Source: Phorcus lineatus (taxonomy: Eukaryota; Mollusca; Gastropoda; Trochida; Trochidae). Taken from it: DNA of 64,000 nt. The position numbers and the translations under genes are program-made. Position 1 is the stretch's first letter. Each line of letters starts with the position of its first letter. The DNA lies in assembly GCA_921293015.1 (NCBI GenBank), contig OV121094.1, positions 35,896,054-35,960,053 on the forward strand, in the 5' to 3' direction. The notes under the pieces are model-generated. The model made no database searches, had not been told where the DNA came from, and saw only the letters and a list, made by a program, of their open reading frames with translations. Positions 34,190 to 45,586 of this stretch are shown here, piece after piece.

Positions 34190-34600
34190 TTCAACAGAAA
34201 AATCTTTAATGAAATTACTCGCCGTTGATTGGAGGTAAGCCAATGAAACTGCTATGTCAATTGAACCTGTGAGCCTCTCAAAAGACCTGTTGCAACACTT
34301 TTTAATTTTGCGATGAGGATGATGGCATAAGATTCAAGCTCTTAGCTCACACTTTTATTCACAGCCAGGCAAGTAGCAAGAATAGAAATTCATATTCAAT
34401 TCCTGAGCATGCGCTATAAAAGTATGTTACAAACTTACCATTATACCAATTTCCTCGTATCAAACTGTGGCATTTGGTTATCGTTTCATAAGGGCCGATA
34501 AGTTGAGTACAAATTTCCCTTATGGAAATTCCAGGGGTGATTTTTGAAAAGCATCGGAACATTGAACAATGGGTAACTGAGGATGATGTACAAACATTTC
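34190..34600 (-). repeat. Dispersed repeat, inverted copy
   Basis: Read on the minus strand, this matches 36330-36700 and partly 45205-45310. Shared words include CAGTTACCC, ATCACCCCTGG, GAAATTTGTACT, TTTTGAGAGG and AGTTTCATTGGCTTAC. With 36330-36700 it forms an inverted repeat spaced by 1.7 kb. A short peptide-like similarity (ITPG...E.C/Y) exists, but the frames are not kept open in all copies. Confidence 0.65.
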
Positions 34601-35251
34601 ATTTTCATTCATTTTCTTTGAACTGTGCCATATTATGACTATTACGATATAAATACATTACATCATTTTATTGTAAACATCCTCCATTAAACATAGTAAC
34701 CAACTCATGAAAAATTCTTTAAAATCATTTTATCTAGATGGTAAAAAATCAAATTACAGAAGATATTTGTCTCTTTTATAACAAAAATAAAAAGAGAACG
34801 AGAATATACTCTCTGTTATGTAAACATTTTGAATTAGCAATACAGCATTTCCTATTTTTGTGTAAAGCTTCAAGGAGGGATGGAACGATTAAGCATATTA
34901 TTTGTTTATTTTTTCGGTGTATTTCATACAAAAATCTAAGAAAATTTGGAAGTCACCGAACGATTTAAAATGTGGTTATTAGTAATCATATTGTTGCCGT
35001 GGTTAGTTACGCTCTTTTTACCGGTTTTGTATAATTACTTGCAAGCTTTTTATTATTTCACTAAGATTTATTTCAGGGAAGTTTTAATCACATACGGGAA
35101 GGTATAGCAAGTCTACTTATAAACTATCAATGACAGTGGTTGAAAAAATAAAGACAACTTAAGCCCATTTTAAGGGAAAATACGATTTTATACGGATACG
35201 TTAGTTTCGGAACACTATCGGTAATCATACTTGATTCATGAGGGCGAGTAA

Positions 35252-35404
35252 TTAACAGATTACTAAACTTCCTACCATTTAATACCATTTTTATCAAACT
35301 CGTGAATGATTTGGTATTAAACTCGCTATTGCTCGTTTTATACGAAATCATTAACTCGTTTAATAAAATTAGTATGAAATTGAAGGTGGTTTAATATCCT
35401 CTAT
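35252..35404. mobile_element. Foldback MITE, copy 2 of a local family
   Basis: Inverted arms from ACAGATTACTAAACTTCC to GGTGGTTTAATATCCTCTAT surround a centre TTTGGTATTAAACTCGC. It is related to 28706-28848. The stretches 34601-35251 and 35405-35899 around it hold no gene. Confidence 0.65.
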
Positions 35405-35899
35405 ATCACATACGGGTATGTATAGCACTTTACTTACATGAAAGGAGGGACAGTGGCTGAGGAAATAAAGTTAACTTCAGACCATTTTAGAGGGAAATAC
35501 CATTTTGGTAACCGTTTTCTTATAGACAGACAGATATTTTGTTATAGTCTAAACTCATAAATAGTCACACATATTGATATCCATACATAATGTTCACTAG
35601 ATTTTTTTTCATATTTTGCATATATCTAAAACTTTAATGTGATGTGCTCACTTCAATAAGAAAACGAATTCAGGATTACTATTACGGGTTCACAGAAAAT
35701 GTTCAAACAGTTTAACGTCGTTTCACAAAATATTTACTCAAACGTAAAAGCCCGACGTTACACCCCTGAAGACATCATCGTACGACAGTTAACAGATATA
35801 AACAGCCCTTCCCGATGGAATTGAAGAATATAAAACAATATCATGGAGTTAAGCTTTGGTTTAAATGTAAAAAAACTTAAAGTCAGTTGCACGTTTTTA

Positions 35900-36170
35900 G
35901 AAAAATAATTTCTTCAAATTATCCCCAATAAACATTAGTTGATGCCAAATGTATTATCTTCAGTGGGCAAACATCTCATTACTCCACCCGATCAGTTGTA
36001 GCATTAGAGGAAATAATCAAGTATCAAGTAATAATCACTGGCGGCTATTGTGTGAACACCTTTCAATGAGTTGAGGTAAGGAAATGGAATCCCATAGCTT
36101 AAACGACCATTGCTTCTTTTGATTAAAAAACATTGTCTCGCTATTGGAAACATTTTTTTCATTTTCATGA
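35900..36170. repeat. Dispersed repeat block X, uninterrupted copy
   Basis: This matches 42050-42180 followed by 44120-44220, that is, the site into which the LINE inserted. A weaker match covers 10490-10610, and the right end matches 53009-53095. Landmarks are AACATCTCATTACTCCACCCG near 35969 and AATCAAGTATCAAGTA near 36016. Confidence 0.65.
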
Positions 36171-36329
36171 GATTAAGTAATCTATTTAAAAAAACGTTTT
36201 ACTGTTCCTTTCTTTCTTTCGTTTATTTAATATTTATTTAATTCGTAACTATTTTTGCACCTAATCGAAAAACACGAACAAAAGAAACATTTTACAGACG
36301 CTTCGAACAATTCATTGATTCTGTAACTG

Positions 36330-36700
36330 ATCCATCGTCGGTCACCCAAGGCTTATTGTTCCGATTCTCTTTCCAAATCATCCCTGGGACATTTCATCAG
36401 GAAATTTGTACTTAAATTTTTCGCCCTTTATTGTCATGAAACGATGACTCTGAAACTGCTTGATACGTGAAGATGGAAATAGGAGTTGGTGACGGCGAGT
36501 AAAACACATTATTTTCAGGAATGTTAAGGAACTTGAATTTAGATAACGAAAGAAATCTTTCCATCTGATTGACTGTCAATACAAAAGTTTGAGCTTGAAT
36601 TGCAAGCCATTTTCATCAACGCAAGATTTGAAACTCGACTTTTGAGAGGTTTGCAGATTCAGTAGATGTGGCAGTTTCATTGGCTTACACATATCAAGGC
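36330..36700 (+). repeat. Dispersed repeat, direct copy
   Basis: This is the partner of the inverted copy at 34190-34600 and the shorter copy at 45205-45310. Between it and the gene B stop at 37409 lies noncoding sequence with a 16-bp T run near 36775-36792. An AATAAA on the minus strand (36988-36993) could serve as gene B's poly(A) signal. Confidence 0.6.
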
Positions 36701-37408
36701 TGGGGCATTTCTATACATATGAGATGAGAAAGAAGAAGAAAGATATGTTATTTTTAAGTCAAATGTTATTTTTCATTTTTTTTTTTTTTTTTGACATTTT
36801 AAAACAATATCACATAGCACCCGCCCATTTGGCCTACGAGACACATTAAAACATTTGAATCTAAAATGGTTAAAATGTATACATATAAATAAAATAATAT
36901 ACAGTTACAAATCTAACAAACTATTTATCGATATTGTAATATGATCGATGGTTATTAGAATGACGCAGGAACTCCGTTTGGCGGACTTTTATTACAGTAA
37001 AAAGGACTTTGCGGCTGTTCCATATTTTATGTGGGATGTAGCAAGGCAACTCCTGGCGTATTACAATGTTCACGCTATACCGACCAGTGGCACTCATAAA
37101 GGTTAAATCTCACAATTTTCACAGTCGACTGCGATAAATCTTCATGAATAAGACAATTGTACAACTCCAAGAATAAGATCTTAAACTTGATCTCTGCAAC
37201 AAACCAATGTGACCATTGTGACGTCAAACCGGTTACCCTTTGTGATGTTATGCTATCATCATATTCGTGAACGTGTTCGATGTCGTCAACACTATCATCA
37301 TTACCCTTGTCGTTTTCATCATTCTTGGCATCATCGATAACATCATTGTCATTGCCATGAAAGCCTGAGAGGATCTGTTTTAAGACAGCATCCCCATCGG
37401 CGTAATCG

Positions 37409-40400
37409 TCATGGTGACAGAAGAGAATCTGTTTCACGACCATCGTTATCATAATCATCGTGGTCATCGTCCAGACACCGAATGGTCTCTTTAATCATCC
37501 GTTTCATCGCTCCATACCGCCGAAGACAGCACAGCTGTTTGGAATTGTCGTACTTTCTCTCCAGACTGCGTATGCTGTTGATCTGTTTTTTTACTCTCTC
37601 AGTCTTTTTCCATATTTCAAGTTTGTGTTTCCGTTCAAGTTCTGGAACCAAACGTAGGCAGTTAAATGGGAACTAATTATTTATTATTTATCTATTATAA
37701 TTTGTTGTTATCATAAAATGTTTTTCACTTACACAATTCAGTTTAAAGAGCCACAGAGTATGTTATTAGAGTCAAATTTGTCAAACTTAGTAAATGATGT
37801 TAATTCATCGAGAAACATTGGTCATTTCTGAAAGTTACAATCTTAGAGCGTATCAGTTCAGAATATAGGCATCAAAGAGGCTAAAAGTTGTAATTTGTGA
37901 TCGAAAACCGGATAGTGGCGTGCGCTAATTAATCAAACATAATTTTGGAAACTTTTCTACAGCTGACACAAAGGCAAATAAAGGTTTTTAGTTTTAAGTC
38001 GCTCGTTTAACTGATATACATGTAAAGTGGACGCAGACTTTCGACTTATTAACATATATATAGCTGTTTTTGTTCTATCATTGAAAACATGAAAATATCC
38101 TAATTTTTGCAATTTAGAGATAGAGATGCACAATTAGGGACGTTATTTGAAGTTAAATCAGGGCAAATGGTATTTTGGATCTTATTCAAGCCGAAGAAAA
38201 AATCATGAAACATATTCTGTGTCTTTTTAAGAGAATAGATATTCGACAATCAAGTATATACTTTTATTCATTAACTTTCAATTCTTTTGCACTTTTACGG
38301 CTTAGAACAATTTTTCGGCAACTGGATCAGTACGGGATAACTGGGCTACAACTGTACAGTATAATAGGACCAATACGAGAAAAAACTTGGCCAATACGAT
38401 TCTGAGCATGCGCAGACACATGAGTGGAGATATACTTGATATGTCGCTTCAACATTTCCTTCGTTTATATCAGTTGACCAATCTCATCAACGATTTTAAT
38501 TTTGATGACAATGAATTATTTATGATGACGCAAGTTAGATATAAAGACGGTTTCGGCCCTCGACTTCGTCTCGTCCAAATACATCAGACCTCGGGCCAAT
38601 AATTCGGCCAATAAGAAAAACTAAATCAATAATGTTATAATATAAACTCATGGTAAAAATGGTTGACACCCTATTGGGAAAACATTAATTTGAGCAGAAA
38701 ATCTAAATTGGATCAGTTTAATTGACATCACTTGTCTGGTCAAAAACTATTCGAACAAACACAGCATATGAATTGCAAAAAGAATGCAATGCATGTGTTA
38801 AGCGCAAATGAAAGTACATGGATGGTTCGTGAGAAAGTTTTTATATAAATAGGGTCTCATGGAAAACGGCTTTAGATGAATTTTCTCATTGTAAACAAGG
38901 GTGCAGATGATAACATTTGTTATTTGTAACAATACCAAGACCAACACCACTTAATATCCGAAATCAAAATTGTTGTAATGGTTCGGGCGGGCTCTACAAA
39001 CGGCGAAATTGTTTGACTTCATGTCAGTAAGAGTACTGTACAGTGAAAAAGGAAACTACACAGAACCAATCGAAACGTGGTACCTAAGAAGAGTTCAGGA
39101 CGTCCACGTAAAACTGACGCCCGACAAGACCGATTGCTGTGGAACTTCGTCCGTAGAAATCGACGTTTGTCAGCAAGAACCTTCGTGAAAGGTGGTGTCA
39201 TATGACGAATGTTCGAGTTTCTCGGGAAACGGCAAATAAGAGGCTGCTCCAACGAGGGTACAAGGCAAGAAGACCCCTTCGTTGACTTAAGTTAACCCAG
39301 GACCATAAGCGCTTGCGACGTGACTTGCCTGTACGTCACCGCAACGGAAGGTTGCAACATCGCCGTCATGTTGTGTTTACAGATGAATCGCGGTTCTTGC
39401 TTCATCGGGTTGAAGGTCGAGTGACAGTACGGAGTTTAGGGGGGGGAAGGTTGGAGATGATTGTGTAGATGGTGTTGTTGCCGGTGGAGATGGATCAGTG
39501 CTTGTTTGGGATGATATCCATTTCAACGGAAAAACTGACCTTTTGGTGCTGGAAAGAAACGTCAACCAAGTGAGATACCGCCAGGTACTGGAACAAACAT
39601 TACTTCCCCATGCTCGCCAGGTCTATGGCAACAACTTTCTGCTACAGGACGACAACGCTCGCCCTCATCGAGCAGCAGCAGTCAACAATTTTTTGTTGCA
39701 ACAAGGTTTTGATCGGTTACCCTGGCCTGTAAAAAGTCCTGATATGAATCCGATCCAACACAAATGGAACAGATTGGAACGTGAATTACAAAAGGTGGAT
39801 CCCCCACCACAGACACTGCAGGATTTGAGCCACCATTTGGTTCAAATTTGGAATGTCAACAAGCTTATTGACAGCATGCCACGAAGAGTTGCCGCCCTTG
39901 TGGAGGCTCGAGGTGGAGCCACTCGTTATTGGACCTCATTTAACATTCATTGATATTCAGGCTATCGTTTTGATAACTGTTCAGTATGCCTGTATGATTC
40001 AGTATGATTCTCTTAAACGTAATCATACAAAGATTGTGTGTTTTTCTACATTTATATATTAGGTTCACTTGTTGGTGTTTATGTTGAGACAGTAAGCGTG
40101 CACGTACACCATTCAACAAGAGATATTCAGTGCTAACACATATGACAATTAGATTGAATGAAAATGACATATATAGAGAATACTAAACGACTTCACCTTT
40201 AATAACATTTTTATGAAATGAGTGAATGGTTTGGTATCAATCAGCACGCGATGTTATGACACAATAACATTGTAGATTTATTAAACAGCGGTATCTTCAA
40301 CGGGAGAGTAATAACGTGTTATCTATGCATGATTTCTATCTTATTATTAGGCGGTGTCAACCATTTTTAGCATGAGTATAGTTGATAAGATAGGTATCAA

Positions 40401-41913
40401 TAATACAGTTAAATCGAACCAGTAGACCAACTATCAAGCGCAGTTTTAAACTGTCATCAGTTACATCAGTTGCAACACTTGTCCAAGACTTACGCACGTT
40501 TTTAAGTGAAAGCAGTTAAATCAGTATTTATTCATTAACTCTCAATTGTATTACACTAAAAAAATGTTTGGCCTAAGCCATGTGATCAAATCGGCTATAT
40601 AAGAAAACAGGGACAATACGACTTTGAGCATGCATAAACCTAAAGATCAAGAAAACCCGAATCTATCGCTTTAAAACGTTCAACATTTATGTTACTTCAA
40701 TAATCATATATTCTAATTTTGGTGAAAATGCACAGTTTATTTGCCTTGTATTAAGGCGTAGAGAGGGTAATTAATAAATTTGTCATCAATAAAGTATTTT
40801 CGTTTTGGCCATGTAAGCGATTTCTTCTCGCACCAATACAGCGGATCTCGGGCCTGTAACTGGTTCGATACGGAATATACTTATCATTACCATTTATATA
40901 CATGTAAGCAACATGTACTTAAAAAATAAATGAGAAATGTATATCCTTATTTTGAGCGTTTGCAATTGTATATGTATTTTACTTCCTCATAAATAAGAAA
41001 GTCACATTATAAAGATTTGATTCAGTCGTATTTCAAATGCGTAAATATAAGTGTAATTGATAATAACTATCTATGTCATGTCTTAATGTATCAAACGGAA
41101 ACAGGAATGCCTTTTAATATAGTCATCATAAGTCATCCATTGTTATTTTAGAAAGCAATTAGTAATGAGCAATGACTCATGTGACCTTCAAAATTAATCT
41201 GCCTAATTAATTGAATTAATTGTTAAAATTGTTAGAAACCCTAATTTATAATGAACTTTCAGTTAAGATTTTCAGTGAAGATATAGAAATTATTAATAAC
41301 ATTTTCAGAAGTTTCTAGAACGGTGTTACCTCTTTTTATGTCTTCTGTTCTCTGGAGGTCTTTAATTGTTGCAAAAACGTTTTTTGGTTGGCTGAGATTT
41401 TCTTTCCGACTCGAGTCGATGGTCCATGTGATCATGTCCTTCAACATCCAGTATCTATCCAGAGGACATGCGTCTTTAGACTCCTCGTAGTTTGACCTGA
41501 GCTGTTCTACCACCTTTCTCAACTCCTGCAGCTCAAGAGATGCGGCGATGTTTTCTCTTATGAGTTGTTCTGTAAAACATAAGTCCTCGTTCAGAATGGT
41601 TAAGCAAAGTTACAAGTTGCTGCTACTAATTTTTTTGTGACTATATACCACTCATGGTGGAAAATTATAAAATCCTTTACGCGAGTATTTTGTTACTTGA
41701 AAAGCGTTTTTCTCTTTCTATTTCTAACATTGTTTTAATAATACGAAGGTAATTTTAAAGTTATACATGTGTAATTCGTACACATTGATATTAGTTTCTA
41801 ATGTAAACATTGCAAATGAATAGAAATACGGCAACGTGAATATACATGTTTTATGAATCACTTCATTATCACTACTCACGTTTGTATTGGCTTGTCTTGA
41901 ACATCCCAGACAT
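37409..41913 (-). CDS. Gene B: 168-aa paralogue of gene A, three coding exons
   Basis: Exons (minus strand) are 41913-41880, 41569-41330 and 37641-37409 with the stop. Donors are C|GTGAGT and G|GTAACA; acceptors are GTTTTACAG and GGTTCCAG. Both introns are phase 1 and the total of 507 nt is in frame. The protein starts MSGMFKTSQYK and is helical and charged. The motif L-x3-Y-x2-SK-x2-C-x-L-x-RY-x2-[ML]-K-x-MI covers residues 35-58 and again 118-141 with identical spacing. The tail is acidic and ends GRETDSLLSP. Intron 2 (3.7 kb) has been enlarged by a Tc1 element and dispersed repeats, while gene A's is 0.37 kb. Both genes keep their frames and splice sites, so both are probably under selection. 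Function unknown. Confidence 0.8.
37745..37965. repeat. Dispersed repeat related to the GAGCCACT MITE
   Basis: This begins AAAGAGCCACAGAGTATG and resembles 26935-27110 and the element at 45587-45964, with shared words ATCGAAAACCGGA and AATTTTGGAAAC. It lies in intron 2 of gene B. Confidence 0.5.
38240..38612. repeat. Dispersed repeat, copy 1 (flanks the Tc1 element)
   Basis: This is similar to 40520-40865. Shared words are ATTCATTAACTTTCAATT, GAGCATGCGCA, TCGCTTCAACATTT and the CTCGGGCC near the end. The Tc1 element lies between the two copies, within gene B intron 2. The upstream part 37966-38239 has no recognisable feature. Confidence 0.55.
38643..40380 (+). mobile_element. Tc1-type DNA transposon, degraded
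   Basis: The ends are inverted repeats: AACTCATGGTAAAAATGGTTGACACC on the left, matched by the inverse of GGTGTCAACCATTTTTAGCA on the right, each flanked by TA, the usual Tc1 target. It is about 1.7 kb. It carries one broken transposase. It lies in intron 2 of gene B, in the antisense direction. Confidence 0.85.
38970..39953 (+). pseudogene. Tc1 transposase pseudogene
   Basis: The N-terminal DNA-binding part is broken (SSGRPRKTDARQDR can be read near 39090). VVFTDESRFLLHR carries the first catalytic Asp near 39375. A 151-codon open piece from 39498 then contains LLQDDNARPHRA (second Asp) and SPDMNPIQHKWN. In the DD34E family the last motif reads NPIEH; here the catalytic Glu is Gln. Several shifts and stops separate the pieces, for example a G run near 39435-39445 that disrupts the frame between the first and second catalytic segments. 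It is not functional. Confidence 0.85.
40520..40865. repeat. Dispersed repeat, copy 2
   Basis: This is the partner of 38240-38612. The stretch 40866-41258 between it and the gene B exon has no recognisable feature. Confidence 0.5.
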
Positions 41914-42171
41914 ATTGTTTGTTATTTTGACAAATTAGCTGAAAGGAAAACATAAAAAATTACAAAGGTTACAAGCCAGCGTTATTTCAAACAAATAGCT
42001 GCATTTTTTTACTGATTTGTCCTTACCCCTGCTGGTTTTTTATCTCAAAGTTTTTAATTCAGAATTTCCCAAATAGACATTAGTTTATGCCAAAATTATT
42101 ATTGTCAAGAGGGGAAAACATCTCATTACACAACCCGATCATCAGTGACCGAAGAGGACGCAATCAAGTAT

Positions 42172-42180
42172 CAAGTACCC
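42172..42180. repeat. LINE target duplication, left (CAAGTACCC)
   Basis: CAAGTACCC recurs at 44111-44119 directly after the LINE 3' end. The surrounding sequence is dispersed repeat block X, which continues uninterrupted in the copy near 36026. Confidence 0.8.
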
Positions 42181-43888
42181 GCTAGAAAATTATCATTGCC
42201 TCTTACTGAGATCTTTAATACATCGCTTCAGGTAGCTGTATTCCCAAAAATGTGGAAGAAAGCGTCAGTAATCCCCCTACATAAGAAAGGTTCAGTAAAT
42301 GAATGCGGAAATTATAGGCCTGTTGCTCTTACAAGTTGCGTATCCAAAGTTTTCGAAAAGTGTGTTCAAAAATATTTATTTAACTATTTCAGAGACAATA
42401 ATATTATTAGCACAATGCAATCAGGGTTTATTCCAGGCGATTCTACTACATACCAGTTATTAGATTTATATAATTTCATTGCAAATGCTTTAGATATGGG
42501 GTAAAGAAGTCAGAGCAGTGTTTTGTGATATAAGTAAGGCTTTTGATAAAGTGTGGCATAAAGGGCTTTTATACAAACTACAATCGTTTGGCATAGGAGG
42601 AAAATTATTAGAATGGCTCGAAAGTTATCTGACTGACAGAACCCAAAAAGTAGTTATAAATGGATATAACTCAAAATTTAAATCTGTAATGGCAGGTGTC
42701 CCTCAAGGATCGGTTTTAGGACCCTTGTTATTCTTGATATATATCAATGACCTTGTTGAAGATATTGATTGTAACATACGCCTTTTTGCTGACGACACGT
42801 CATTGTATGTAATAATAGAAGATCCGGTTTTATCAGCAAACAAACTTTACGATGATTTACAAAAATCTTCTATGTGGGCGAATAAATGGCAAGTAAAATT
42901 CAACCCTCAAAAAACGGAAACAATTCAGTTTAGTAGAAAGAGGGTGGCCAGCTCTAAGCCTCACTTAAACATGCAAGGTATTCCTATTGCTGAAGTTGGT
43001 GAACATAAACATTTAGGTCTTATATTGCAAGAAGATGCTAGCTGGGCTGCTCAAGTCAACAATATTGTAGATAAAGTCACTCCTATGATAAACTGCTTAA
43101 GGAGTTTAAAATACCGCTTATCGCGTAGGTCACTACAGACCATGTATCAGTCTTTCATTTTACCTATTTTTGACTATTGTAGTCATATTTGGGATAACTG
43201 TACGGCAACCCAAAAAGCCAATTTAGAAAAATTACAATTAGACGCACTTAGAACTATATGTAATTTCATACCTCTAAATGATAGAAGACGTGTACAAAAA
43301 TTAACCCTTTTTTATAAAATGGTAAACGGTAAAGCACCAAATTATTTATGTGACCTACTTCCAGATAGTGTATCGGCAGGAAATCCGTACGGTTTAAGAA
43401 ACTCTCAAAATATTCAAATTAAAACATCTACTTATTCAAAATCATTCCTTCCAAGTACAATTGATCTTTGGAATGCTTTACCAAATGACATAAAAGTGTT
43501 AGAATCCCAGAAAATGTTTACTGAGAAAATTACCCCTAGGTTAGGAAATTCATTTGGATTTGATCTGAATAACGGAAATAGATTTTGTCAAATTTCTCAT
43601 TGCAGACTTCGTTTAGGATGTAGCGATTTAAATTTTCATAAATTTGAGAGACACATTTCAAATGACCCGTCATGTTCATGCGGCGCAGAACACGAAGATA
43701 CATCACATTATTTACTCATATGTCCAAATTACTCATTGCTAAAAAATAAAGCGTTATTCTACAACAATGGTTACAGTTTAAAAACAATTTTATACGGAAA
43801 TAAAGAGTTATCTGATGTTGACAACTCCGCTATTCAACAATCTGTTTACCTTTTTATCACCAATTCTTGTAGATTTGATAAGAAATGA
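42181..43888 (+). pseudogene. LINE reverse transcriptase, one frameshift
   Basis: Starts at ARKLSLPLTEIF, after host-derived codons, and runs through the fingers motifs VIPLHKKG, NYRPVALTS and QSGFIPGDST. A single extra G in the run at 42496-42501 shifts the frame, because the family pattern continues as KEVRAVFCDISKAFDKVWH in the next frame. The second piece (456 codons from 42518) has VPQGSVLGPLLF, the catalytic FADD at about 42785, and a C-terminal zinc-binding CSCG...H...C segment (EDTSHYLLICPNY) typical of this group. Apart from the one shift and the truncation it is intact, so the insertion is recent. Confidence 0.9.
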
Positions 43889-44110
43889 GTTGAAATATTT
43901 TATCTCTAAATTAGCGTGAAGAAATTGCCTTTGCAATATTGAATATCTTAACTAAATTGTGTTGAGGTGGACATCTTATTGGTTTGTCATAATTTTGTAT
44001 TACATGTTTGATGGTTTTAAGATATAATTTTGTATTGGAGCGGCATTTATATAAGCTTCCAGCTTGTTTGTCAATCCATGTTCATTACAATGAATAAAAT
44101 ATGTTTAAAC
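42181..44110 (+). mobile_element. 5'-truncated LINE (jockey/CR1 group)
   Basis: The 1930-bp insertion is bounded by the 9-bp direct repeat CAAGTACCC. It begins inside the reverse transcriptase domain, so endonuclease and ORF1 are absent, the usual 5' truncation of target-primed integration. It ends with a 3' untranslated region of about 220 bp finishing in AATGAATAAAATATG and a short AAAC, without a long poly(A). It lies about 240 bp upstream of the ATG exon of gene B, in the opposite direction, and could have displaced part of its promoter. Confidence 0.9.
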
Positions 44111-44119
44111 CAAGTACCC
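44111..44119. repeat. LINE target duplication, right
   Basis: This is the second copy of CAAGTACCC. Host block X resumes right after it (44120-44220). Confidence 0.8.
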
Positions 44120-44327
44120 TTTAAACCATTAGAGATAGGGAAATGGATTCGCAATGCGTAACCGATTATGGTGCGTTAGTTTTTTAAAGCACTTCATTGC
44201 AATTTACAACATTCTTCTTTGTGTTCTTGAGAGCACTAATCAATTATCTATATGAAAACAAGCTACTGCCCCTTTAAAGGGAATGAGAAAAACAGTTTGA
44301 CTCTCCTCCGTAATATGACACTCTTGG

Positions 44328-44430
44328 CCTAGATTATCGAAGCTCTCTAAGTGCTAAGATAGTCGTAAGTCAATGCTGATTTATGGCACATACGAGTATC
44401 TCAGCTCTAAGAGAGCTTCGAAAAGCTAGG
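44328..44430. mobile_element. Short MITE with 38-bp inverted arms
   Basis: The left arm CCTAGATTATCGAAGCTCTC... (44328-44365) is the inverse of 44393-44430 with a few mismatches, around a 27-bp loop. No coding capacity. Confidence 0.8.
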
Positions 44431-45586
44431 TTCTGGTCTCTAAGGGGCAGACATGATTGTTTCGCTTTATCCATATCTAATACCTTCATTAAGCTTATCA
44501 CATAAAAAGATAGATACATATTTAAAATACACAATAAAGAAAAACGTGTTAACATTGACTTCCGATAACGACTTATGGACTATGAACTATAAGTTGAAGA
44601 CTTCTGTAAAAGATTATATAGGTAAGATTTCGTTATAAAACGATGAGTACGTTGATAACTATAACAATAATTAGGTGATATGTATACTTACACCCGCCCC
44701 AGCTGACCGCCAATTGTCAATAATCCAACACTGAGCTTCATGCCTATATGTATACATTCACAAAATACCCGAATTTGGAATACACATTACTCTTAAGAAA
44801 ACTCATAACTGTAAACTATGACTAAGTGTCAGCTGACGATAATTTGTAAACCAACACGATCTTAGATTACATCTCGGTTATACGAAACACATACGAAGCG
44901 GCCTGTAGAGGCAATATCATCACGCGCGTAAGTGCTGCATATAGTTATCTGGGTCACTCTACTACGTAATAGGTAGACTAAAGTTTAGTCTCTGAAATGA
45001 AGTAGTCATACTAGCGTTAAGTCTCCGAAATGTTGTACTAGGTATGGGTCTGTAAGAATGAGCATGAAGTCATTTTGTGTAGTTACAGAGGGAAATTTAC
45101 AAAATATAATCAAAGAGAGGCCAAAATTATTAAATTGTATAACGTATAAAAAGTTTTCAGACATCACATAATTGTAGCCATTTATATCAAAAACATTTTG
45201 AAAAACCGTCCTCAGTTACCCGAGGCCTACCCTCCACAATCACCCCTGGGAATTTTCATCAGGAAGATCTGTACTCCACCTACCCGCCCTTGATTCTGGT
45301 TACGAAACACAGCCTCTTTAAATGCCCACGTGAATTTCAGAAACATATATTTTCGACGTGGCACCTGATCCATTCACTAACTTATGGTATGTATAAAACA
45401 GAGAGGCGGATTTTATCAATAGAACAGGTTGCTCCCTGGAGACATCCTAATTGTTATATTCCTCAATTGCGCGATAAATTGAACAATCATGTATTTTAGA
45501 TCCCCAAAAAAAGGCTTTTGACACATTTTTCATATAAAGATTAATGTTGGAAACCAGAATGAAGACATCCCAAGCATATTGTTACT
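44431..45586. other. Noncoding with a dispersed-repeat fragment
   Basis: No gene. The part 45205-45310 is the short third copy of the repeat at 34190-34600 and 36330-36700 (CCTCAGTTACCC, ATCACCCCTGG, TTTTCATCAGGAAG). The rest is unremarkable. Confidence 0.45.

Noticed and set aside
37075-37467. 130-codon frame overlapping the last exon of gene B
   Set aside because: It lies in another frame over ATC/GAT-rich 3' untranslated sequence. The Asp- and His-rich translation is a result of the trinucleotide bias.
42145-42183. Start codon MTEEDAIKYQVP as the N-terminus of the reverse transcriptase
   Set aside because: These codons lie in host block X sequence and the left target duplication; the LINE begins at 42181.
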